Positions 11,230-24,240 of a DNA stretch of 64,000 bases are shown piece after piece. Within the stretch, counting starts at the first letter, position 1. Each line of letters begins with the position of its first letter. This stretch comes from Sclerodactyla briareus. Its lineage: Eukaryota > Echinodermata > Holothuroidea > Dendrochirotida > Sclerodactylidae. The DNA lies in contig JAODTK010002932.1 in the NCBI GenBank assembly GCA_026419785.1, positions 1 to 64,000 of the forward strand. The letters are read 5' to 3'. The translations under genes were made by a program, and so were the position numbers. The notes below the pieces were generated by a model. The model searched no databases. It saw only the letters and a list, made by a program, of their open reading frames with translations, and was not told the origin of the DNA.

Positions 11230-14200
11230 TCCCCACTCTATCCCCAGGGTTTATGTGTTTCCCACCCAAGGCCTGCCACCTTCCTGGCTAGGCAGCCTGC
11301 GGTGTCTGGGACTAAGAGGAAGTAGAAAAGCAGCAGTCTTTCTAGCTTCAGATGATGGTGTAATTCATTTATGTTTGTATTTTCGATCCAATTGAAAAAA
11401 AGTGAAGTACCCGATGCCCTGACTAAGTGAAAATCAAGATCAGGTATATAGCAACTCCTTGTTTAAAGCTGCCAAGAGTCTCTACCCAGGTTTGCCAGTT
11501 GGTTCGTGTTAGGACACCCACATAGGTGGAAAGGAGGTTTGTTGTACCACAAATCAGCAAATCTACTCCAACAAAATCTCCATGTGTGACAAGTTCACCG
11601 TATAACAAAAACCTTGCGTATGGAATTTGGAATCAAAATGAACGATCTATGTCGAGTAGTATAATATTTTGCCCTTAGAAATATTAAAAACATTCAATAG
11701 ATTAATACTGTGAAAATTTAACCCTCCAGTAAGGCATGAAATATTCATTGTTTTGCCGTTATTTAGAGAAAGGAGGCAAGGAGAATGTAATGTTAATTTT
11801 GTATTTGACAGATAAATCATAAACTTGGGAATGAAATGAACATAGTATATCATTATATCCAGGGCTAGAGTTTAATTAGTTAAGGAAGTGAAGAGCTCTA
11901 ATGGGGTCAACTAAAGGTCAGGGTATCAGTATTTGCCTTCATAATTGGAATGTCACGACAGTCCATATCTTCCAAGATAGGCTGGAGGTGCTGTTGTATC
12001 CTCTGCATGTCAGAGTTCCAGCCGGAAAAAACCTGGGAAAAGTCATGGATTTGGAAATATGCTTCAAGTCATGGCGAACTCATGGAATTTGAGAACAAAC
12101 GCTTTCAATTCCTTGAACGATAACCCAAGGACATTCGAATTCAAATGCTCTATTTTTTGATGCTAAATCACTAAACTGAGCTGAGTTTATAAATTGTTAT
12201 GTTTTTGTGTGTTTCTTAGCTAAGGCTCTTCTTATATCCCTCTTGTCGTTTTTGTTTCAACAGTTCTAAGTTTCATCCCGGTACGGAAGGATCAAAGTTG
12301 AGCGGTGGCTGGAGCAATTGATCCTGATACCAACTCCAAAATGGGACCAGAAACAAACTCGGAGGAAGTCATTGTCATCTATTGTCTTAAATAAGTCAAC
12401 AGTGCCTTTTATAAGTCCAGGAAAGATGGAGTGAAATACTTATCATGCCTATGATTTTAAGTAATAAGCAGATAATGGCAAAGTAATGGAAAAATTTTTC
12501 ATCAGGAACGCCAATCGCTGGTCTTAGGTCAGTTAGCTGACTTCTGGAGGGAGCTTCTTTCTATGATTTGGCTGGAAATACTGAATATTAGGGAATGGAG
12601 AGGAATATTCATCATGGTCCCCGAAGTGAGCAGTTCAATTCCGATCAATAGGCACATTTTATTGTCTTGAAGTGGGGACTCACCTTAGTTAATCATGTTG
12701 AAATATTCCATAGGATAACAGCTTAGCTGCTGCTGTCACAATGCCTCAATACTGTAGGCCGGGCTTCTTCTTACGATTAGTAAATATGGTCCTGTGGTCA
12801 CACTCAGGTGACTGATTGGTACACGGCCTACTGTCAGTTGAATGCCGGACATATTGAGATATGTTGATACTGAATATATCCGAGTGTTGGGTCATGATTC
12901 ATAGGAGATTATTCACTGCGTTATTTAAGCCTTACGATTCTCACAAATGGCATCCGCTCTGAACAAGCTGCTGGGCAATACTGAATTTTGAATAATTTCA
13001 ATCATCAGTTTCTGGAAAGAACCAATTCCAATCACTACAGATGAGTGTTGTGTATAATTTGATCGGGAGGAAATAATTTAATTTGCTACAACAAAAGCAC
13101 TCAATGAATCTGGTAGTCCTCATAGATACTATTGTGGTCATACATGCATGTGATCATAGGTGATGGCATTATGAATCAATACAGGACAGTCAATCAAATA
13201 GGTTAGCCTATATGATTGTTGCATTTCCCCATCGAAAGTATATTGGGCAATGTCATAAAAGTGCATCCATCCATCCTGACAAAGTAGGAGAAATACTGTT
13301 AAAAGGAACAATGCCGAATGTACAGCATGTGTTGGTTACGGGTACTGAAACACTACTGGAATTAGGAATTAAATAATGACCAAAATTCTCCTGAAGTCTT
13401 ATCTCTCAGTTGTTTTGAATCAGTTGTTCTTCTGGAGCATTTTAACATTCCTGACTTTTTCGTCCCGAGAGAAGCAAATACTTCTACTCTGATTGTTAGA
13501 TATAAATATTCATAAATACCCTGGAACTAAATATTCAAGTTTAATGTGCGAAAGTTAATTATAACTGGTTTTATAATTATACCAAGTACTACTAAGCGCA
13601 GGGGACGACTCCAATATTATTATCATAGTTTTCAATTAGCTATAGTCTCGTTCAATGTGACTAAACTAATGAACGGTAGTTAGAAGTATTCTAAGTAATG
13701 GAAATGTCATAAATATAAATAAGTACTTAAAAGGGAAAAGTCAATCTGACGGAGTGATATTCCTAATGTTTGGCAACAGGACCATGTTTACATTTTGACA
13801 TTGTTTAATGATTGAACAGTCTTGGGAGACTTAATATGCTGAAATAACGAAAGCCTTTTCCCTGTCCTTTTTTGCAAAAAATGACTAAATAATTATGGAT
13901 GGGAGTAATAAACAGTTACTCTGGCCTTTGTTTTCGAATTATAACCCGTTTGGCGTCATGATAGGAGGCCAGAATCTCACGGGCTACACCTCAGGCTGAT
14001 ATTCCACCCTCCTGTTATGACTTCATCAAGGTTTAATTCTGTTCATTATTCCCTAAATAATAAACAATTTAATAAGGCGTGGAATAGGACAGCTACTTCA
14101 TTTACACATTGAAGCTAGTTCTTAGGTAGAAAATTGAATTGAAAAAATTCATGTCATGAATCACTAAACTACAGAGGGGCGCCACCTCATGACTTGGAGT

Positions 14201-14460
14201 CGAAATTGATGATTTGGGGGAGACGATGTCGCCACCCTTTTGTCATTTCATGAAACCCCTCAGAAGCAAAATGGTATTATTGAGCTAGATATTCTAGAAT
14301 CAGTAACTTATATTTAGTTTAGTTCCTCAACATTTCTCCACTTTGCTCCATGATGGGGGAGGGGTAACTCCTCTGTCAATATTCCAGCCTACAGCAAAAG
14401 CATACGGATCCAGTAATTCCCTCTAGTTACTTTTCAACAGCCCTGTGGTCATGTATTATA
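11230..14460. other. Long AT-rich stretch with no recognised feature
   Basis: About 3.2 kb with almost no ORF above 60 codons; 12.1-14.7 kb has none. One degenerate repeat lies at 12010-12095, related to 7385-7500. No exon, RNA gene or bounded element was recognised. Confidence 0.5.
12010..12095 (+). repeat. Degenerate CCGGAAAACCTGGAAA / CATGGAATTTG repeat, copy 2
   Basis: It carries ccggaaaaaacctgggaaaa, then gtcatggatttggaaata and catggaatttgagaaca, in the same order and strand as the copy at 7385-7500. Confidence 0.4.
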
Positions 14461-14469
14461 TAATATTTT

Positions 14470-15150
14470 TAGCTGCGGAGAGCAGCTCTACAAGTCATCA
14501 TGCTCTCCGTGGTTCGTTCGTTCGGTAGTCCGTCCATCGGTTGTACGTCATTCATTAACTTCTAAACCGTACGTCGGATAAGGTTGAAATTTGGTAGGTG
14601 GTGAGGAAGCTCGCTACGGGCTACTGGCTAGCTACATTTATGTTGCATAGTGTGATGAGATTTTAATTAATTCCAAATAATTACTCCATTTCCAACTTCC
14701 ATTCAGCTATCTGACTGTGAGAGTGGTTTTTTTACTTTACTCCATCCCTCCCCAGAGCAGTGTTTATCTTATCTGTCAGGAGGTCCAGGTTTGCAGCCCT
14801 GGTTGACAATAAAACCTATTGTCCAGGAAAATGATTGTGTTTGCCCAATCACCCGCCTAGATGTTGCTGGGTGGAGCCAGAAAGAGTTGTTTCCACATGT
14901 TGGGTTTTGTTGCATACAATCAGCAATATACAGGACTAGCAATTATTCAGTTGGGTACTTTGTTCTGGGCACTGATATCAAATATTAAGCCAATGTTTTG
15001 GGCATGTTCCAAGCCATTCCATGGTGTAATGACAGATTTCCCAAAGGTCGTTAAATGTGGACAAACAATAAATGTGGATTGGTGAAGATGAAAACATGCC
15101 GTGTATTCACCACAGGAATTGTGCCGTCCGCAGCGTCGAGACGGTTCGAC
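14470..15150 (+). repeat. Interspersed repeat family R700, copy 1
   Basis: It starts with a small hairpin, AGCTGC-ggaga-GCAGCT, then a gttcgttcgttcg run, an aacttctaaaccgtacg / aggttgaaatttggtaggtgg phrase, tagtgtgatgaga and ttaattaattcca. After an interval it continues with atacaggactagcaattattcagtt, gggcactgatatcaaatatta, catgttccaagccattc, acaaacaataaatgtggattggtgaag and ttgtgccgtccgcag. All these blocks recur in the same order and orientation at 37055-37765. It is non-coding, so probably a non-autonomous element or a piece of a larger one. Confidence 0.75.
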
Positions 15151-15369
15151 TTGCGCTTGTTTTTCTACCAGAAACAACACGTCTCTTTGGGCATTTGAAA
15201 CCCTTCAAGCAGATAACTGTTCTGTGAATGACTGCCTACAGAACAGGATCCTTTATGAGATTCAGGGACCAGCCCCAATTTTCTTGGAATTCATTTTCTT
15301 GGGTCCTTTAGGAGAGTTGGGGCAGGCCTGGTCGCTGGCTAACCCAGAGGCTACCTTCACAAGGTTGTA

Positions 15370-15513
15370 AGTGCGATGCTCACCACTACGCAGTTCGGGG
15401 GTAGAGGCGAGATGCTTCCCCATGGCTCTATCATTACAGCCTATTTCAAACTGTCACTACTCGGTGAGAACGCAACTAATTCATCTCATTCTTTCGAATG
15501 TTATTGCTGATAA
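15370..15513 (+). repeat. Interspersed repeat shared with 62768-62920, copy 1
   Basis: The order gctcaccacta, atggctctatcatt-cagcct, gagaacgcaa-caattcatc, tggatgttattgctgataa recurs at 62768-62920 (gctcaccacta, atagctctatcattcagcct, gagaacgcaaccaattcatc, ggatgttacttttgataa). Here the match ends exactly where the GAGTCG simple-repeat element begins. Confidence 0.65.
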
Positions 15514-15735
15514 ACAGTGTGGGAGTCGAGTCAGCCAGTCCGAGTCACTGACGTATCCTCACAAGGTCCAAGTCCACCGTCCGAGTCATAAGTTCTTATT
15601 ACAACTTGGCATTTTAGCAGAAGTATATGGTATTAGGTTAAAGAAAAGCAAGTTATTGCAAAATAGTTGTTGCATCATCTCCACAAACAGAGTATATTGT
15701 AAGTTGCATATTCATCCCAATGCAAAATTTTGGGT
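15514..15735 (+). repeat. GAGTCG-cored interspersed element, plus-strand copy
   Basis: It starts with the constant edge CAGTGTGGGAGTCGAG (15515), has a core of gagtc variants to about 15592, then a unique flank (aacttggcattttagcag, gcaagttattgca, gttgcatcatct) that matches the reverse complement of 8390-8475. Confidence 0.5.
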
Positions 15736-15739
15736 TGCT

Positions 15740-18700
15740 CCGTACTCGTTTTAGAGTTTGAGTCATCATGGAGGAATTCATAACAATAGCCATGTTAATA
15801 AAAATTGCATTGCAGCAGTGCCAACCAAAACATATGAAAAAATGCCTAACACAATCAGTATAAACCCCCCACTGATCCCCAACCTCCCACTGCTTGCAGA
15901 CACTAGGAACATAATAATTATCCAGAAAGAGTCATCATTTGTACTTTTCCATTGCATTTCAATAACATCACCATTTTCTCTGTCCTTTGCAGAACAAGCA
16001 AGAACGCGAAACGATGTTCCTGTGTGCACGGGCATAACACGAAAACGGAGATCATCGACGGCCTTCATAATTTTAAGAATATTAACCATAAGAAACGGGA
16101 GGCATCGAACCTCAGAACATCAAACCCTGGGAACATCGACCCCGGGAACTTGACATGCCCCTCTAGGACAGGACACAACATGCCCATCCCACCCACCCTA
16201 TAATCACTCCCGTCTTGCGATAGGGGAATACGCTTTGTGCAACCTTTTTCTCCGACCTGAAACTTTCATAATAACAGATCTTTTAATCTTTAGATGCGAG
16301 ATCAAAGCTTGAAGTGGTTGCAATTTTGTTGTTGTAACCCTATCTGCTCATCAATTCTCTAAGAGATACTTCACTTTTCCTGCTAAAATGGCACACAAAA
16401 ACGTATGCAAACCCTGAATGTAAACAGATCATGTATACTACTTGCTGCCTAAGAACTGGTGGTGATAATAGAAATCTTCCCTTGAAGTTAGCTATGTCAA
16501 GTGAGCGATCAATCATATCCTACTATTTTTGATCGTATAGCCCTAGCTTAATGGAGCACAGAATGCATCATCGGTTTTTATTCATAAGAGTATTAGCCGA
16601 TCACAATATTATTCCACAACTTGCAAGCTTACTTTTTTTACCCTGACTCTTTAACTTTATCTTCGTAATTTTACCAAGAGTATCAGTGCTCTGAATTTGC
16701 CAAGACTTCTTCAGCAGTGAGGGTTCAAGTATGTTCAAGCCTAAATTTTAGAACCCTAACAAGAAATCATGGATAGACCCGTATTGTGAATGGGCCCCTG
16801 CATTCATTGTCAAGAGCTCAGAGAATGAATTGAATGAGGCAGGCATGTATCTAGTTTGTAAATTCCCAAATAAGCATTGTTTACTAGGCCACAATAATTA
16901 AACAGGCAGTGAAGTAGATACACCAACTCGCCGTTATGTGGGGGCCAATACTAACTCTATTTGTATATAGCCTCCAGCAGTCGACCAAGGTTCGGCCGCC
17001 CTCTGTTTTCTCGGTCTCTATAGAATCCTGCTTCAGCCAGTTTACAATGTCACAGGAAGGAAAAACCTAAGTTCAACCTCTCGATCAGGGATTTCTTCAG
17101 GTCCAAACCTTTTTTTGAGATTTTCTTTTCAGTTCCCTGAGATTTTCATCTTGGTTGTGACTATTTCAATTTTACGTATTTCACATACTCTAGCTGCCTT
17201 TTGTATAATCAGGGCATGGGTGTAACATTGATGTCCTTTCTACTGGTAATTCTGTAATCACACTTTCGAAAAACCGCAAACCATAAACCGCAACTAGCTA
17301 CTACAACAAGTTAGGAAGCAGTTATTTTGTGGATTCAGAAGTTCTCAAAAATCATAATCAACACCCCTGCTGACCTCACCTCCCGCCTGATCCACTGATG
17401 CTACACCCTTGCTATTTTCATTAGCACAAGTCCATACAGTTATTCCTGAATATGTGGCCCACTAACATTAGTAACAACACCATACTTGTGGCTAAACAAT
17501 CAGACTATGGGTGCTCAGAGATTTGATGTTTTGCCTCTAAGACAACACACATTTTCATTAAGCGAATGTTCCAGCTGGATGTAGGTTGAACTCCAGCGCA
17601 GCCAGATTCTGTTATCACTGGTCTTCTCTCAGCAGAACGATCTGAAATTGTTTGCACTTCAGTCCGTCGAAAACCTTCTTCTTCTTGAACTCCTTGTGCT
17701 GTTTCTTTCCTGCCTTCTGTACTCTTGAAAGGCATTTTCTCTCCTGCTCTTTTTTTCCTTGATGAGTTAAAGGCCAGACTCTCCATGATTTGGTTCAGGA
17801 GCTCATGGTTTCAATGTACCGGAAAGTTCTCCAGACAGGACAGGGGCAATCAGCGGCTGGAAGAAAACCAGAAGCCAATAGCTTATGATTCATTGACTGC
17901 CTGCATGACCTTCACTTGAAGTTTTTCAAGCTCAGCTTTTTTTTACCGTTGCCTGATTCAGGTAATAGGGATCATGTACTCATTATAGGAAACCGCAGAT
18001 ATCCAGTATGAGCTTGAATATCCAGGAGGGGTACAGTTTTCTTGTTCGCAAGCCCAAAATGGCTAAAATACTTATTTTTTTTTTTCCTTCCACCATTTTT
18101 TCCTCTTCCCCAATTTTTCACTAAAAATTACCACCCTACCCCAATCTAGACCAAGAAAAGGGTTTCTCCTTATACTATACTCCCCATGGGAAATCTGCAC
18201 AACCAAATTTTTAGCTAAGATTGTGCCGAGCCTTCTGGACTTTGTTGCAACGTGTTTTTAGAAGTCTGAACAGTAACATCATTCCCAAGTGGCTCTTGGG
18301 TGATTCGCTACGTTTGAATGTTCAGGTGGTCAGTTCAATGTGAGCCACTGCTGTGACCATGGAAGTGCCTCATCTCAATTAAACTGCCTGTCAATGACTG
18401 GGGGTGGGTCAATACACATCAATACTGAACCACACACCAACCACGTTCCCTCCCCGGTGATTAAAAGTGGTCTCAAGTTTGACATACATTATGTTGCTAT
18501 GATGCAGATTAGGATTATGCTTTCATCATCGCTGTTCCTGTTGGTATGGGCCCCGGTGGATTGCGGCTGCACATCAGCAAAATGAAGATGTGCGAGTTAC
18601 CCACTTTTTTGACGATCTTGTCAATCAAGACTGTCACCAAATCATTTGTCTCACCATGGGCAGAATGAGATAGCTTGATGCCCTTGTGAACCTTTTACTG

Positions 18701-19130
18701 GATTAGTCCACCCTCTACTGACTAGCTAGTAAAGACAATTTACTTTTACTCACCTCATTCATATGACCGACTAGAAATGCATATTAATATTGCACTAATG
18801 TGTCATCACACTTGATACAGAATTCAGTTCACAATGTTAAGAATAACACTACAGGTCTGTCTATTTGTGACCTGTCAAATCTGTAACCCAAGTGGACAGT
18901 ACTTGTTACTATAAGCCAGATCACCCAGTGAGCCAGTTCACTATTTGACAAACCGTGCAAGCTCAACAAACAGCCACCCCAAGAAGACCTCATTGAGTAT
19001 CCTTATAGCGCTATCGTTGTGGTGTATACTTTGGTTGCTTTGGAGGTGTGGAGAACTCTTGTCCAGGTTCTGTGCAAGTAATCTACCTAATTATATCCCC
19101 GCGCAACATCTGCTAAGTGTCGGGATATTA
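15740..19130. other. No supported gene
   Basis: ORFs of 80-130 codons at 15758-16203 on both strands show no recognisable domain. A possible coding patch near 18530-18600 was considered and not accepted. Nothing else was recognised. Confidence 0.4.
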
Positions 19131-19139
19131 GGTTTTGGG

Positions 19140-19960
19140 CCGTGTGCCCCCGCCGTCTCCGCGGCGCCGCCGGCTCCGCCGCCGCCGGAACTTTAGGCGT
19201 TAGCGCTCTCATTCTTTAAACCACTTTAATGCCGATGACGCCAAAACTGGGTACACATGTCCGTAATGATAAATCCTCCGGATAAGTTCGAAAGTGGGCT
19301 ATATCGTAATTTGTTGCCCTCTATTTCGCAGGTTTTTCGCAAATTTTCAAGTCGTGCGCTTTTACACAACAACGAAACGTGGTGGTTGTTGGTAGTTGTT
19401 GGAGCCGAAAACATGGCGACCATTTCATCAAGGTCATCCGAGGTCAAGTTTTGCATTCTGTTTTGGCAAGTAAGCCTAATTAAGCAGAAGTATGTGATAT
19501 TCAAACTTCATTGATTTTCATGAAACGTGGTGACTAGGGCCAACTACCAGTGCCGATGAATTTTCCTAATGTGGCCGAGGTCAGTGGAGTTCATCTTGCA
19601 TGACAATTTGGCCATAATAGTTTCTCCAATTAATCAAGTAGGCAAATTTAGACTTTGTGGATTCTCACGAAACTTGGTTGAGTAGGACCCTTTCTAACAG
19701 TCCCTATAAATTTATTCATTGCAATTGAAATCACTGAAGGTCATTATGTGTTTTAATTTACATTTCCGTTATATCCCCCCGCATAATTAGAATAATAATG
19801 CAATTATTTTCTCAACTTTTAGGATGTTTTGGACGAAACTTGTGAATCGGACCTACTACCTCCCTGATAAAGTTATTCAATAGTATCAAGATCATTGAGG
19901 GTAATTTTGTGGGTCTAATTTGCCTATTAGTTATCCTGATCAGTCAAAATGATGAGTTTT
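19140..19960 (+). repeat. GCC-run-linked tandem repeat family, copy 1
   Basis: A GCC/GCG-rich run (gtctccgcggcgccgccggc, 19154-19190) is followed by actttaatgc, tacacatgtcc, aatcctccggataagttcgaaagtgggc, then degenerate ~110-160 bp units carrying gaaacttggt and aggtcat phrases. The same order, GCC run, taactttaatgc, tacacc, aaatctcggattagttcgaaggtgggc, then aacttggtggg units, is found at 62965-63450, and its leading part in reverse at 52300-52690. Confidence 0.65.
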
Positions 19961-21010
19961 AATACTTTTTCGCATAAACTCGGACATGATTCATTGGAAG
20001 CATATGCTTCCAGTAGTGGATGCATCACATGGCGTGTAACAATTTTCATAAAAACCGCCATTCATTGAAGGTCTTAAGGTCACTAGGTGGTCAAAAACTG
20101 ATTTTTAGTACTTTTTCGGCAATAGCACTGGTGGTTCATCAGAATGCAAAATGCTCTCCTAGAAGTGGATGTATCACATGGAAGAGTAAACATTCTCATA
20201 AAAACTCTCATAGCATTAAAGGTCATTCCGGGTCCTTAGGGGTCAAAAACTGTTTTTTGCTATAATCGGATAATTGAAAATATCTGCGAAGGCTGGCAGG
20301 TCCTTCCCAGTGTGGATTATAATTGTTGACTCTCCATGGTTTGAACTCTGACTGAATTTTTTTTTGACCTCTGCTGGGTTGTCATGTGTTAAAGGTCGAA
20401 TCTTTGAATAATGTAAATGTGCTTATTTAAGGATTTACGGGCCAAAAAGTAGAACTGGTATTTTTGGATATTTATGAGCTTCGTGTGCTATGGAGGAACA
20501 ACTCCCGCTTCGATTCGGACCACCTTACTTTGGTAGTTCAAGGGTCAAAGTTCAATTTATACCTTTTTCGCAATCACATTGGACATGTTCATTGGAATGC
20601 AATATCTTAGTAGTGGATGGCATCACATGAGTTGGTAACCTTTTTCATAAAAACGCATGTCCATTGAAGGTCGATTAAGGTCACTTAGGGGTCAAAATGA
20701 TATTAGTACTTTTCCTGCAATAGCACTGGGTGTGTTCATCAGAATGCAAAATGCTCCTAGGGAGTGGATGTATCACTGGAGAGTAAACAATTTTCACATC
20801 AAAAAACTGTCATCTTAAGGTCATTCGAGGTCACGTAGGGGTCAAAAACTGTTTTTTGGCTTATACTCGGAGAATTGATACTGCGAAGGCTGGATGGTCA
20901 CCATTGTGCGTATATTGTTACCCTGCATGTGTGTGACCATTGACCTGGTTTGACCTCTGGTCGGGTTTGCCATGTGTTAAAGGTCGAATCTTGAATAAAT
21001 GTGCTTATTA
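19960..21010 (+). repeat. Higher-order tandem repeat, two ~590 bp copies
   Basis: Each copy contains two related subunits (ggatgcatcacatgg ... ttttcataaaaac ... and ggatgtatcacatgg ... aagagtaaac ... gtcaaaaactgttttttg) and a tail (gaaggctgg, tgttaaaggtcgaatc, gtgcttatt). The first subunit begins at 20019 and again at about 20616. The tail aaaggtcgaatc is at about 20390 and again at about 20979, giving a period of 589-597 bp. Copies differ mostly by single-base insertions and deletions. Confidence 0.75.
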
Positions 21011-21649
21011 GGGACGGACCTTGTCCGGGGCTGTAGGGGGTGCCTCATACAATTACAAGGGCATTTGGAAGGACCCTTTACCATACAACGTTGTCGCTTC
21101 AACAGTCTAATAAATGTCTTCTTTTTCCACGAATATGTCCGGTTTCCATGTCCCCAAATTTCTTGAAAAAAATAAGAGATGCGGGGATCTAGACGTCTGG
21201 CGGTTTACCCGCCCGAGATTTTCTAGTTTTTTCCCATAGGATTTTCCACAGATCTTGTTTGTGAGTGCAGACCCAAGTCGACTTTCGACACCATATCATT
21301 ACGATGCAACTATGACCCATGAAATGGAAATGCTTTTTCTGTGACAATAATGTCCTGAGTGTCCTTGACAGCACCTTTCCATACAGGTTTGTGATTTATT
21401 TGAGGAACTTGTGACCTATGCCCCCCCCCTCGTTCCAGTGACCATCCTGTAGAATAGTGAGGTATGTGGTCTATATATACTTACTTACGAAGAGGTAACC
21501 TTGGCTTTACGAGTTGGCTGCTGCGTGGCTTAGCATCTTGCCTCTTCTGATGATACCAAAGTTCAGGACCAGGCTAAGGACGATGACAATGTACACCTCA
21601 CATTTCTCTGCTGAAATACAAAGAAATTATTTGTTGATTTGATTCGAAT

Positions 21650-22045
21650 CACTTGTTCTGAAGCTAGTGAGCGGCGCATCAGGATTCCTAGGCTATATCA
21701 ATTGTTGATGAACACTGGCGATAACTCACCCTCTCCGCTAGTGCTCAGATGATATCGAGGCGGGGTGGAAGTGTGACCGCTATTTCACTTCCTTCGAAAA
21801 AGAATCAGTGGCTCTCCAAGATCCAAAACACTTTCTTGGAACCTGAGGAATGTGACTGCTCACAGCAGGGACTTATTGCAAATATCGCTGTAGCAAGACC
21901 CCAGTAACCAAAGTGAAGTTCAAGACCCCCTCACCCATCGCAACTACAAGCAACAGCCACCTAGGCCAAACGTTGTGGTGACTGCTTCTGATTCCGAACC
22001 CCCGGATGTTTGGCTTGCAAGCGTCACGATACCACTCTGCCATGC
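21650..22045 (-). mobile_element. tRNA-derived SINE-like element
   Basis: On the minus strand from about 22045 an A-box-like ATGGCAGAGTGGTATCGTGA is followed, with tRNA-like spacing, by a B-box-like GGGGGTTCGGAATC with one extra G. A non-coding body follows for several hundred bases. Tail and target duplication were not identified, so the far boundary is approximate. Confidence 0.45.
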
Positions 22046-22254
22046 CTTTCCACTCGGCTTTCAGAATGAACCATGTCTGTATAATAAAGGGGCAATATTA
22101 CCTGGCAACCAGAAAGCAAAAGCTTAGTTATTCCTTGACTGTTTCTGTCAACCCATAGCCAGAGCCAACCAACGACCCTGGGAGATACCGAGCTCTTAGG
22201 GGCAACATAACGTCTGAGACATTTCCTATCTTACCAACCACTAATAGGTTCCTG

Positions 22255-24240
22255 TACCCTGGTACGAAGCTACACACTAAATTTCCAAGGTTTCAACTTT
22301 TTGACCTCCTCGTGACCTCATATACCTCTGACCTGACCCCCAAACAATAGGGTTCATGTCCTCATCCTGGGAATATACAGACAAGTCATGAGCCTCTTCA
22401 CCCTGCCCTTTAACCAAAAACATAGGGTTCAATGTACTCCCTCATAAGAGAGATACCAGACCTAAATAAATTCAAACGCTATCAGAACAACCGTTCTGGG
22501 TATGTGTTTTACCGGTTGTCACCAGCAGACTTTGACCTCTGGTGACCTCCATATGACCTCTGACCCTGGACAACAAAAACAATAGTTCCATGAACTCACA
22601 TGTATAACACACATACCAAGTATGAGCTTCATCCATCCGGTGGGGTCAAGTTATCGTGTTTCAAAAAGCCCAAATTGGCTAGAATATCCAATTTTCACAA
22701 ATTCCCTTATTTTTTCGATCAAATTCACTCCTGACCCGAACCAAAAACACTAGGGTTCCTGTACTCCCCATAAGAAGCTATACACCTAATTTCAACTTGA
22801 TCATACAACATTATAGACTTTAATATCGTGTTTACAAGGTTTCCAGACTTGACCTCTGGTGACCTCAGATGACCTCTGACCTGCCCCAAAACAATAGGTT
22901 CATGTACTCATCTGGGAACACACAATACCAAGTTGATCTTCATCCATCCGCGTTGGGTCGAGTTATCGTGTTTACAACCAGAAGTGTACAAATATCAATT
23001 TTTCAACAAAATTTTCTTTTTCACCAAATTCACCCGACTGACCAGAAACCTAGGGTTCCTGTCTTCCCTAAGAAGCTATACCCTGATTTCACTTCATAGA
23101 AACCGACCTTCTGGACTTATCTGTTGACATGTTTTCAGACTTTGACCTCTGGTGACCTCAGATTACCTCTGACCTGACTCCAAACAATAGGGTTCAGTCT
23201 CATCTTTCATGGGAACACACATACTAAGCTGAGCCTCATCAATCCGGGTGGGGTCGATTATCGTGTTTACAAGGCCAAATTCATTGGCCGAAAATTTTCG
23301 AATTTTCACAAATTTTTCTTTTTCGAAAAACCAAATTCCACGCCCGACCTGAACCAAAAACGATAGGGTTCCTGTACTCCCCATAAGAAAGCTATACAAC
23401 CCTAATTCCAACTTCATCAGACCAACTCATTCTGGCTTATCGTGTTACAAGGTTTTCAGACTTTGACCTCGGTGACCCTCAGATGACCTCTGACCTGACC
23501 CAAAAACCATAGGGTTCATGTACTCATCATGGGGAACACACATACCAAGTATGAGCTTCATCCATTTAGTGGGCGGTGTCTAGTTATCCGTGTTTTACAA
23601 GCCAAAATGGCCAAAACAAAATCAATTTTCTCACAAATTTTCTATTTTTACCAAAATCTCACACACCCCCTAACCTATACCAAAAAAATAAGGTGCCGTA
23701 CCTACTCCCCGGAGAAAGCTTACAACTAATTCACAACTTTGATCAGACACACCATTCTGGACTTCGTGTTTACAAGGTTTTCAGACTTATTACCTCTGGT
23801 GACCTCGATCTGACCGTTCTGACCGACCCAAAACAATAGGGTTCTGAACTCACATGGGGAATCACACCTACCAAAATATGAGCCTCATCCATCCGGGTGG
23901 GGTCGAGTTATCGTGTTTACAAGCCAAAATTGGCCAAAAATACGACTTTTCCACGAATTTTCCATTTTCTACACCGACCAAAATTCACTCCCCCTGAACC
24001 AAAACACAATAGGGTTCCTGTTACCCCCCCATAAGAAACCTATACACTCTAATTTCACTTGATAGACCAACGCATTCTGGACTTATCGGTTTCAAGGTTT
24101 TCAGACTTAACCTCTGGGAACCTCAAGATGACCTTCGACCTGACTCCCAAAAACAATAGGTTCATTCCAACTCATCATGGGGAACACACAATACCATTTG
24201 AGCCTGATCCTAACCCAGACCTGCCCATGTTATCGTGTTT
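22255..24240 (+). repeat. Tandem array of ~300-330 bp units (about 6-7 copies)
   Basis: The unit contains, in order: gacctctggtgacctcagatg, acctctgacctgac, aaaacaatagggttcatgtactc, aacacacataccaag, catccatccgg-tgggg, gagttatcgtgtttacaag, ccaaattttc stretches, atagggttcctgtactcccc, aagctataca, accattctggacttatc, ttttcagactttg. The caatagggttc mark occurs near 22347, 22582, 22889, 23188, 23507, 23837 and 24160, so spacing is about 235-330 bp. Copies differ by many one-base indels. A lone partial unit lies at 51780-51985. Confidence 0.85.

Noticed and set aside
15778-16089. 103-codon minus-strand ORF with hydrophobic segments
   Set aside because: AT-rich translation often looks membrane-like; no conserved motif and no gene context.
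18530-18650. Patch reading PVGMGPGGLRLHISKMKMC
   Set aside because: No family recognised and no splice boundaries; considered chance.
21530-21590. tRNA-like A and B boxes (tggcttagcatctt, agttcaggacc)
   Set aside because: Both boxes deviate from consensus and no cloverleaf can be drawn.
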